The notes under the pieces: generated by a model
Database searches by the model: none
What the model was told of the DNA's origin: nothing
The model's input: only the letters and a program-made list of their open reading frames with translations
Shown: piece after piece, positions 22,949 to 32,198 of the stretch
Layout: each line of letters begins with the position of its first letter
Position numbering within the stretch: position 1 is the first letter of the stretch
DNA from: Herpomyces periplanetae
Taxonomy: Eukaryota; Ascomycota; Laboulbeniomycetes; Herpomycetales; Herpomycetaceae
DNA: 64,000 nt
Assembly (NCBI GenBank): GCA_009733715.1
Contig: WMKJ01000054.1
Coordinates: 27,140-91,139, forward strand
Reading direction: 5' to 3'
Made by a program: the position numbers and the translations under genes

Positions 22949-25146
22949 AGTGAAGTAAGTATGTATGCACACATGGAGTGGGTACACGATTAATTGAAAA
23001 AACTGCTTTTGACAATACAAACGTGAACAGGGTAAATGTAAACGCAATCCCACACTTTTGGATCGTGGGAAAACACTAGTTATCTGAATATCCAGGCTTG
23101 AAAACTTGATGAGTCTGAATGGATAAATGTGCGTAATTAATTAAACGAGATCGAGTAAAAGGACTTGCTAGTTAATTTATTACGAGATTAACAAGTATAT
23201 TTATTTTACGAATTTAAATTTAAACTTAATGAATCAAAACTAAGCTAATGTTAGTTCAAACCTTCATTTAGCAATGAAAACTCGTCCATGAAGTCTCATT
23301 GAGTCGATGATAATCCAAAATTTCCCAAATTTAGGGTGTGGGGAAGTGGAGAAAGTATTTTCCGGTCTGTTTTGCAAGGTTTTGATGCGTGCGCGCACGA
23401 GTGAGCAAGAGAACCTGCGCTTGTCTCGAGATTTGAACGTTAGAACGACTTGAGCGAAGTCAGGTCAGGTCTATTCAAGTCAGGGTAATTTAAGGGGGGA
23501 CATATACGAAAATGAGTACTGCAGTACGGAACAACGACTAGCTATAGCCATCGGCATGGGCAGAATCAGAACTAGAACTAGAACCAGAGCCAAAGCCGCC
23601 TATACCCTATAGCCATGGCGAGGATGGTATAATGAAAGCGAAACGATATGACGCTATACCGGACGAGTGTATAGCTTAGCGTGTCTGATTGGATTTGATA
23701 AAGGGGTGAGACAAGGACCAGGTGGAGCTATGGATCGCTACGTACATCGTACAATGAGGGCGAAGGTTTGTGAGTACGTGGATGCGTACTCATCATCAAG
23801 GAATCCGGTCGCCGGAGAAGGATTTTAGAAGAAGTTTCCGTGGTTTGACGCGCAAGCAGACGGGTAGCGATTGGAGATTTTTACCGAGTTTGGTAATACA
23901 TGAAGCAGAGTATGATGAAGCAAGTGAACTTTAAAGACTCACCGCCGACTCACCGATGGGTCGTATGGATAAGATTAGAGATATCAAAATGCTGGAGAAC
24001 TTGTGTACTACACGGTTAATTTGAAAGGCATGGGACAGCGCATCGCAGGGCAATACAGCACTACACGGCAGAGTACGCTAGAGAGGGGAATGGAAAGGCA
24101 AGGCATGGTATAGCAAGAGAAGGGAAGGGAAGGGAAGGGGAGGAAAAGTATGAAACTTCAGGACACAATACAGGATCATGTTGTCTGATACGGCATGACA
24201 TGACAATGTGCCGCGCCGTACCGTAGCGCAGCACACCATACGGCCTGACAATATAATCTACTCTACATCATGAAAAACTATACCAAAGCTTTCTGTTCGT
24301 AGGCCTCGAAAACTTTTCCAGTTTAAGTGACCGCTATTTAGTACGGCCGTGCCTGCATCGGCACTTTTTACCCGATTGGGAAATTTTCGGGAGTCTTTCT
24401 CGTGACCCGCCGAACTTATCCCTGCTGCCCCGCTGTCTTTTGATCGCAGCTCACCGCCTAGTCTGAGCGCTGACCGAGGCGCTATATAACTGACCGCCAT
24501 CGCACTTATGGGATCAAGGTCGTTTGGCACACTTGAACTTCATTTCCGCGCAAAACTTGAAAATATTTCCTAATTGGGTAATTTTTGGGAAAAAAGGGTT
24601 TCGGGGCTTTTAGGTTCTTGTTAGTTGGACGTGGTTTACAATACTTTTACAAGTGGGATTGTTCACTTTAATCATTGTTATCGTCCTTGCCGTGATTCTC
24701 TGGACAGTTATTAACCTTGATCCGCTCTCATATCCATTCCAAGTACGTACATTTGTTGGCGCGTGCGTCGTTTTCGGCGCCTACGTTTTTACATGTATAT
24801 GTGAACTTGAGTGTGAGCGTGAGCGTTAGTGCGCCTGTACAAGTGTGTATCCTTCCTATCACTTCTTTTCACGTCCATTCTCTTTACTATACTTCATTAC
24901 TTTACACCTTGTCTCGCCTCGCTTTACCTACTCGCACTCTCTTGGAAGAATCTTGTCTTGAGAAAGTGAATGTGCGCTCGTGTGCGTGTGCGTATGTGTG
25001 TAGAAGTGTGGATGTGTACACACTGGAACGTTTTGTACTTTTTTTTCTGATACATATTACTGAGAGCGGTGATTTACGGGGGTGAATTGTGTTGATCGAT
25101 CCATTCATCGATTGTTCTTTTAAACAAGTCTAAATTGGTGTGGGGG
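22949..25146. other. Intergenic region with low-complexity stretches
   Basis: About 2.2 kb between the TRL1 start and the bZIP ATG. It has short degenerate repeats: AGAACT-like hexamers near 23570-23590 and GGGAA units at about 24120-24145. A GC-richer patch at 24330-24500 has no supportable gene. The last 450 bases form a T- and GTGAGC-rich leader in front of the bZIP gene. I see no recognised gene or RNA. Confidence 0.55.
24120..24145. repeat. GGGAA-type purine tract
   Basis: Four to five tandem GGGAA units (AAGGGAAGGGAAGGGGAGG) inside a purine-rich non-coding stretch. All guanines lie on the + strand. Confidence 0.6.
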
Positions 25147-26699
25147 ATGGCGGATCAACCCACTCGTTCTGGTAAAAGTGCAGCAACAAGTAGCGCATTT
25201 TGCGCCAGTGCTGCACCAAACGAAGACTGGACTAAAATCTCCGATCTTGCCGAGCGTCGTCGTATTCAGAATCGCATTGCTCAGCGAAATTATCGTGAGT
25301 GTACACTTTTTCAAGTAAAGATTTGTACAGTTTGTTATTCCGTTCACTAATGGTTGTTATTGGGGTTAATTTTTAGGAAAAAAACTTAAAAAACGTCTGG
25401 AAGATTTGGAGCGTAGAGCTGTATCATCATCATCGACTTCTCCTGAACAATCGGTTGCTAGTTTACTTCTTGCACATCCTGCCGGAACTGCTAATTCAAA
25501 CTACACTAATAAATCGGGTTCGATTGGCAGTACTCCAGCGACAACATCGACGTCTACAACTGGATTGAATACTAACACCAATGATCTTTACCTTGGAGCA
25601 TCCTCCAATCCTAATCAATTGCCATCTCCGGATCAATCTACTCTATCACCGGGGTTGCTAACACCTCTACTAACTCATCCGGCATTATTCTCTTCAGTAC
25701 AGTCTTCTGCACCAGGACAGCATCTAAATCAACATCATGCATCGGTACCTCCTCATCTACATCAGCACCAGCCGTTTCTTCCGCTTCATTTATCCATGCC
25801 TGTATCGCCTACATCACCAGATGCTCTTCATGCATCGAGTCTTGATACATCTTCCTTACTTTACGTTTCATGTCAGAAGCAAAGTCAACCACCCGGTCAA
25901 GCGCAACCGCAACAACCGCCGCAACAACAACAATCTAATACTTCCCAGCAATCGACGTCACCTCATCTTCATTCGTTACCACCTTTGGCGATGCCTCAAA
26001 ATAATTACATGCTAACTAGTTCACCTTCAAATTCAAAAGGTAAGGATGAAAGAATGAATAGTCATTGGCTGGTTGGGCAATAGAGTATTTGATTGAAAGT
26101 TTCACAACTGACCAAGGCTCTGGGATGGAGAATTAGTTAAACCGTCAATACACCACCACCATCATCATCATCAATCACAAGCCGTTTCCACCGACAATTC
26201 TTTACCATTTCCTGGGCGTCATCAATTCAAGCAGACTACGCCTCTTGAAAATATTTCTCTTTCAAGTAATGCATTCTTTCATACAGCGGCGACTACACCG
26301 TCGTCGCACTCGGATCACCATCGTATTCAAGCTCACCCGCATAATGCGATTCACACTGGGATACCAACATCTGAGGCATTGGGCTTGACAGGTTCAAATC
26401 CGCAGCATGAAAATAATAATCAGCATCAGCATCAACGTCAACATCAGCAGCAGCAACAGCAGCAGCATCAGCATCATCATCAAAGCCATAGTACAGCTGC
26501 GGCGTATAGTCTATCGTACACACCACTCACCGACTTGGCCGAAATGGCGGATCTTAACGGTATTGGCCACGTTACAAATTTGGGTAAATTCAGCGAAATT
26601 CCCTTACTTGATGTGGACCAACCGTTGGCGGTGAGTATGACAGGACAATCTTGCACCCGAAAGTCAGATTCTCCACCTCATCATGCTGCGTATTACTGA
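25147..26699 (+). CDS. bZIP transcription factor with His/Gln-rich tail
   Basis: Three exons, 25147..25294, 25377..26039 and 26137..26699, encode about 457 residues. Introns of 82 and 97 nt have GTGAGT and GTAAGG donors. Both joins restore frame: C|GA completes the basic region, and G|TT leads into a His-rich run. The basic region reads DLAERRRIQNRIAQRNYR then KKLKKRLEDLERRA, matching N-x7-R of fungal bZIPs. The leucine zipper is very short: only about two heptads before a Ser-rich stretch. The rest is low complexity, with Pro/Gln/His-rich segments encoded by CAT/CAG/CAA runs (about 26150-26180 and 26400-26490) and a hydrophobic-acidic C-terminal segment. The protein should act in the nucleus as a DNA-binding regulator. 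A family with this exact basic region is common in filamentous ascomycetes, but I cannot assign a named member. Confidence 0.82.
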
Positions 26700-27703
26700 G
26701 TCCCAGAGGTTGTGATGTTTTTTTTAGCCCTGGTTTTGTTTTCTCGTACCGTTTAACTTATGCTCCGGGGTTGATTGCTACTTCATACTGCGTGTGTGTG
26801 TGTGTGAGTGTGAGTGTGAGCGTGTGTACTCATTTGCGTGTGCATTGATCGAGTTGCCCACTCGAAGTTTATCCTTGCTACCGTTACCTTAACCTTCACA
26901 TTGCCGTATGTGCTTGTGCGTGCTCACTGTTGACCTTGTTATTTGATTCAATCCGTTTTATTTCTCTTGCTTGTATTTTGGCTAAGTTGGTTGTAGGTTT
27001 TTAGTTATTTTGGTTTGTTTGGTATGGAGTGAAGTGAAGTGGTGTGGTGTAAGTGCGTGCATGCACCTGTTTCGTAATCCTGTTAAACATGTGCTCATCT
27101 TACGCTCTAGTAGTATCAACTGCTTCATTTCTCTCTGCATTTATACGACTTCGAGTATGTATGTCTTGGTGCGAATCATGATTTTGCGACAGTCAGGTTT
27201 GGTACATTCTTCATTTATTGAGCAGTGTACCCTTATTAGGACGAATAATTACCTTGGATAAATGGTTAAACCTCTACGATTTCTATAGTGATGAGAACAC
27301 GACGCGACGAAAAGTAGATGATTTAAGACACGGGACACAAGATGCAATACCATTAGCATCATCTCCATCATCATTCCTAACGTTCCGCCCGTCCGCCCGT
27401 CCGCCCGTCTGCCCGTCCATCACCTTTGTCCCAATCCTCCCAGCGGCTCTTTTCTCACACCGCGAATCCTGCTGACTAAGCCGCAGGCTTCTCGCGGCGA
27501 AGTTAAAGAAACGCGCACCACGCTCGTTGGACTAACGTTAAATCCATCTTTTCATCCGCATTTCCTTTCACCGCTTCCTTCAACTACGAATTTTTTTTCC
27601 TGAAAAAATTCAAAACCATTCTTCCGACCTCTCCTGTATCGCAGAATAATATACGGATTTTCCTTTTTTTATTATCTTGAAATTGTACTTCTCATTATCA
27701 AGT
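26700..27703. other. Intergenic region between the bZIP and eIF3h genes
   Basis: About 1 kb, GT-rich after the bZIP stop (an alternating GTGTGTGAGTGTGAG run at 26790-26830) and with a four-copy octamer repeat at 27386-27417. It probably contains the bZIP 3' end and the eIF3h promoter. No gene is seen. Confidence 0.55.
27386..27417. repeat. Four tandem copies of an octamer (CGCCCGTC)
   Basis: CGCCCGTC is repeated three times exactly and a fourth time with one change (TGCCCGTC). It is non-coding and lies about 290 bp upstream of the eIF3h start. Confidence 0.7.
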
Positions 27704-29094
27704 ATGCTAAAGACAAACCTTGAAAATGATCCTTCGGTACAAGGTATCGTGGGAAGTGGAGATAATTTACGCGGTGTACAAGTTGAAGCTCTGGTAAGCG
27801 TGTAATATTCTAACATTGAAGCGATTAGTCTCCCACGTTATTCTATATCGCTTGATTTACAATTTTTCAAAAAGAAATTTTATGTTACGTGGGGGCGTTA
27901 TTCAATGGCTAACAAAGTAAAATTTACCACGGAACGTGAAAATAGGCCATAGTGCGAATTATCAAACACTGTGCACTACACCATCCCTCGATAGCTACGG
28001 GATCATTAGTAGGCATGGATGTTGATGGTATCCTTCAAGTTACAAATTGTTTCGCTTTTTCTAGTACGGATATTTCTACCGAAGGAAATACCTTTGGTGT
28101 AGATAATTCAACCTCTGCAGCTCATGCGGCTACCGCCGCAGCTTCGGCCCCACGTTCTAAGGCTAACGCTTCTTATCGTGCCGATATGATACGCCATCTT
28201 TCATTATCAAACATTGATGCCAATAACGTAGGTTGGTATACCAGTGCGATTATGGGAAATTTCGTCACCCAAAATTTTGTGGAAAATCAATTTTTTTATC
28301 AAAAAGAGTTAAACGAACGTGCCATTGCTCTTGTGCTCGACGTTAATCGCTCGTGGCAAGCTCCTATCAGTTTAAAAGCCTTTCGGTTATCACCCGTGTT
28401 CATGACCGCCTATCGTGAAGGTAAATTTACCATAGAAAGGTAAGCAAATCTTTTACTTTCCTCAATCCCTTTTCCACATTCCATTCGTTAACTTTCCATT
28501 AACCTAATTTCTCTCAGTTTACATAAACTTAATTTACGTTACCAAGATATACTCGTCGAACTTCCCGTCGCTGTACACAACTCCAGTATATTATCATGTT
28601 TAATGCATCAACTACCTAGCCCGCCTAGTACCGTTGAATTGGATTTTCCCGCCTCAGTAGCCGCTTTAGAAGAGCGTAGGCCCGATTTACCCTTCATGCC
28701 TAACTTTGCTGCGTTAAATTTACAAATTGATGCATACCTGGAGAAAACTTCCGATTTACTCTTGGAGGCCGTGGAAACCCATCAGACCGAAACTAATAAC
28801 CATCATTATTTCCATCGTATGTCCCTGCGTGAACAAGGTCGAATAGCCGCGTGGCAAAGTAAACGGAAACAGGAAAATGCTGCCCGAGCCGCAGCTAAGC
28901 AACCCTTGCTACCGGAAGACGAATGGCAACGATTGTTCAAATTACCCGTTGAACCAAGCCGCCTTGATTTACTCTTAAATTCCTGGCAAATTGAACAGTA
29001 CGCCCGACAGACCGATATGTATACTACCACCATATCATCTAAATTGTTTGCTGTTCGTGAAAACCTATTGCCTGGTAGTGATCGTAACGAATAG
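27704..29094 (+). CDS. Translation initiation factor eIF3 subunit h
   Basis: Three exons, 27704..27793, 27946..28439 and 28518..29094, encode 386 residues. Introns are 152 and 78 nt (GTAAGC donors both; AATAG and CTCAG acceptors). The joins restore VQVEALAIVRIIKHC and the ER|S-L boundary. The MPN domain shows GSLVGMDVDGILQVTNCFAF and NVGWYTSAIMGNFVT. It lacks the JAMM metal-binding His-x-His, as eIF3h does, so it is a structural, non-peptidase MPN protein. The C-terminal helices (EEDEWQRLFKLP-like, SRLDLLLNSWQIEQYARQ) match the end of eIF3h closely. eIF3h belongs to the non-core part of eIF3, retained in filamentous ascomycetes and S. pombe and absent from S. cerevisiae. That is one more hint that this is not a budding yeast. 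Confidence 0.9.
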
Positions 29095-30202
29095 TTTTAC
29101 CCATTCCGCTTCCTTCGTTGCACTATCCGTTCCTCACTTCTATCCCGTGAAATCCATATCCTGTACAATTTTATCTACGAGCCCCCGCTCCTGTTTCACG
29201 ATCTTCCTGCTGGCGAAGCGTGTCAAGCTTCTTAATTACACTTTCAATTTTTTTCTCCGCTTAGCCCCGGCCCTGCTGTCTGTTTATATGCCACAGTTTC
29301 TAACTCTGGTCGGCAATTTACCTTTAATGTGTTTCCCGTATAGTTTACTTTATCCCCTTTGATCCTGCGCGGATCAAGTATTCAACTATGAACACCGTTG
29401 CTCGCTATTCTGTGCAAACATTCTATCCGAGACGGTGTACCCACCAAGTATTCACACCCCACCCCATCACTTTCACATCTACTCCTCCATAAATACAACC
29501 GTCTTACCAAAAGAGTAAGTTAACGCGACCCTTTCAATTTCTTTACATGCCTACACGCCTGCGCCTTTATCCATATTCATGCTTGTATCCATGCCGCTCT
29601 ATTATCCATAACCAATCTTCAAGCTTAAATCCCTACCAGTATCCATGCCATACTTTTACTCTGCCCATGCTCATAGGCTTGTATCTACTTTTATTTGAAC
29701 ATGTATATGTACACGTAGAGAATAATGATGACGCACTTGCTACGATATCTGTACGCGTTTCGTTTGTAAAGACATCCCCCTCCAGGTTGCATCTTAAGTT
29801 AACTAGCGTGCGTAAATGCGTCAACTCGTCTCCTAGCGTGTACAGCCTTTTTCGCGCTCGCCCCTACGCTTGCTTGAATCGACTGTTTTCCTCCCCCGTG
29901 CGTATCCCAAATTTCCGTCTACGAATCGCCACTTGTCTAGCCCCTCGTAAATTCCCGTCTGCGCGCTTTTCCTCGGGTATATCGTTGTTATCACCCAACT
30001 TTCTCCCCCACTACACTCATCCATCCCACTCCATTTTACACCTTCGCATTCCTTATTACATCAACCGTTTCTCATCTATTTTGTCTTGTTTCGCTTCGCT
30101 TTACTCTGCCTGTTCAGTCCAGTCCTGTCCTGTCCCGTCCCGTCAAAAATCCTCTCGAGTAGGCTAACCCTCCTCCGGCAAATCGTACCGTGAACTCTTA
30201 TC
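29095..30202. other. Intergenic region before the I78 inhibitor gene
   Basis: About 1.1 kb, pyrimidine-rich on the + strand. Long frames here are low-complexity artefacts of C/T-rich sequence. The end (30110-30145) has CAGTCC/TGTCC-type short repeats directly upstream of the I78 gene. Nothing else is seen. Confidence 0.55.
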
Positions 30203-30763
30203 ATGGACACTCACCACGACAGTTCCGACGACGATCTAGAAGCCAAGAATAAACTGTGGTCAGAACGTTTAACCGGCAAACATTTTGTAGAGGGAACTGT
30301 TACGACAAAGCAAACTGACCAAGTGAGTATACGTTCTACATTTTTGACGTGTGCGCGCGCCTCCTCCTGCCGGTTACGCTCCCACGCCGACCCACTGCTT
30401 CACCGTGTTTGAGACCTTGCTAATACATTCTCATTCGCTCCCCGTTCACCTTGCGTACCCAGTTCTGTGCTGCTGATTTACCCAAACCTTACCGAGTCTT
30501 AAAGCCGGACTCGATAATGACCCGCGATTATCGTACCGACAGGTTAGTACAGTGCTTGTAAAACCTTCTCGTTCATACACCTTTAATCCACCCCCACCCC
30601 TCCCTTCCTATATCCATGTTAACCTTACTACCATTCGTTAAATTTCTCTTATATCGCTCCTTTTACTCTACTGACGCCTTAAAATACCCTTCCTTCCCTC
30701 GTCTGCAGACTTAATGTTCTACTTAACAATGATAACGTGGTAACTAGAGCTTACTACGGTTAA
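30203..30763 (+). CDS. I78-family peptidase inhibitor, 84 residues
   Basis: Small gene of three exons, 30203..30322, 30463..30542 and 30709..30763, with introns of 140 and 166 nt (GTGAGT and GTTAGT donors, CCCAG and TGCAG acceptors). Splicing gives 84 residues. Residues 1-40 are acidic and Lys-rich (MDTHHDSSDDDLEAKNKLWS). The second half reads LPKPYRVLKPDSIMTRDYR, then TDRLNVLLNNDNVVTRAYYG. This is the I78 inhibitor signature: L-P-x-P-x-R-V-x-x-P-x-S, then T-x-D-Y-x-x-x-R-L-N-V, then V-x-R-V/A-x-x-G. I78 proteins such as fungal AVI from Trametes inhibit serine proteases. No signal peptide is present, so it would act inside the cell, perhaps guarding against vacuolar or endogenous proteases. 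Each exon alone is too short to be noticed. Confidence 0.87.
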
Positions 30764-30889
30764 AAACTGTCCCCAAAGCTACCACCACTGTGCCATGCGT
30801 GTGTACGCATCACGGTGTAGCATATAAATAGGTATAACGTAGTTAAACAACTAATAAATCAAACAAATTATCTCCCACTACACATATCC

Positions 30890-31834
30890 TTAACTTGACC
30901 TACGATTCCCGTCATTCTCCTCAATAGCCTGTTGCCGTAACCGATCCCACGCTGACATGGTCGGCTGCCGTGACGACAACGATCCATCCGACTGACTGTC
31001 TATCCCAATGCCTGTTTGTGACTTTGCCTGACCGCGCGATGATGTTGACTTTGACGGTACTGACGATGCTGGAGGATACGTAAAAAAATCTAGTGAAAAA
31101 TCATCCGCACACGACGATTTAGCCTCCGGGGAAATCGTAGGCAAACAATCAGGTGCGCTAGGAAAACTATTTTCTTGTGTCTCAATTGGTAATGTGTTGG
31201 CCGATTTAGGCAATGAAGTAGAATTTTGCAACCCGTTCAAAGAAGGTCCATGTTCCAAAACACTGTTACGAAATGACAGCATCGTCGGATCACTCCATAT
31301 TACTACTGCATTGTAAGATCTCACGAGTATAGATGTTAAAACCCCAGATGTGTATGATACAATAAAAGCCAGAGGTAACCTTGCAAGTGTGTGCCTAGGT
31401 GTAAATGTATTAAATGTGAAAGCCGACATTACGGCCGGCGGTTTAAAGGGAAGAAGCGCTGACACAAATCCAAACAACCGAGCGTACGCAGGATACACTA
31501 CCGTACGCCCCGCGCACATCGAAATTACGCCCGTTTCATCAGGCGTAAGTGATCGATTAGCTATACGTGAAGAAGCTTGTAATGCTAAGAGAACACGATG
31601 CGTTACGCGTGATGAAGATGCTCCAAACAGAGGTGCTAGCACACTCGGATAAAATTTCACTAAATTTGTCGATACCCGTGCATCAAGTCTTGTATCCGTA
31701 TGCGTTACCGATCCAGATGCTGCCGCTTCTGGTGCTCCTGATCCCGTTAAACTATCCGTTGATTCATAAGAATTGGAAAACCCATCATAATCGTACGAAT
31801 CTTCAGTAAAACCCCGTGATGAATTTTTATCCAT
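30890..31834 (-). CDS. Unassigned protein with hydrophobic central segment, OCIA-like
   Basis: Single-exon frame of 314 residues from the ATG at 31834. The N-terminus is acidic and Ser/Tyr-rich. Residues about 80-180 are hydrophobic, with likely membrane-associated helices: VISMCAGRTVVYPAYARLFGF, then SALLPFKPPAV and LARLPLAFIVSYTSGVLTS. The remainder is Ser/Pro-rich. The C-terminus ends in SAWDRLRQQA, a tail seen in several fungal hydrophobic proteins. The LTPDE-x-x-V-x-x-C-x-x-x-T/S pattern loosely resembles the OCIA domain of mitochondrial and endosomal proteins, but I cannot confirm it. The gene is divergent from the DDHD phospholipase, with two CACGTG sites between. Confidence 0.55.
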   Translation of the reverse strand: MDKNSSRGFTEDSYDYDGFSNSYESTDSLTGSGAPEAAASGSVTHTDTRLDARVSTNLVKFYPSVLAPLFGASSSRVTHRVLLALQASSRIANRSLTPDETGVISMCAGRTVVYPAYARLFGFVSALLPFKPPAVMSAFTFNTFTPRHTLARLPLAFIVSYTSGVLTSILVRSYNAVVIWSDPTMLSFRNSVLEHGPSLNGLQNSTSLPKSANTLPIETQENSFPSAPDCLPTISPEAKSSCADDFSLDFFTYPPASSVPSKSTSSRGQAKSQTGIGIDSQSDGSLSSRQPTMSAWDRLRQQAIEENDGNRRSS

Positions 31835-32198
31835 TCTGATAAATTAGGCAAACATCCCAATCCCAGAAACAACTCCTCCCCTTCAATAAATCCCTTTTCT
31901 GTCTTCCATTTCAATCTTCCTCCCAAACATTACACCTAATCACGTGCCGCTCCCTCCGTCCACGCACGTGACAATATGTATAGGGATGACGTTGAAAATG
32001 GTTAAATCAAGATGAAGGCAAGTTGGTTAAAAGAATTTTGTAAATGTAATGTGGGTGTATGTATGCTAACAAGATACCCGTGCGAAGATGCTTTGAGCAG
32101 AGGATGATGATTGATTGATAGTGTGATTATAATCTATACGATTAGCAATATTTTTGTTTTTGTTGGGGGTGGGGGGGTATACAAACTACGTTGAAAAT
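31835..32198. promoter_or_regulatory. Divergent promoter with two CACGTG sites
   Basis: This 364-bp region separates the divergent OCIA-like and DDHD genes. It contains TCACGTGC (31940-31947) and GCACGTGA (31964-31971), two bHLH-type E-boxes 24 bp apart. A G-rich run (about 32165-32177) precedes the DDHD start. Confidence 0.5.

Noticed and set aside
24258-24530. 90-residue minus-strand frame in a GC-richer patch
   Set aside because: Composition and lack of family match suggest chance openness in GC-richer non-coding DNA.
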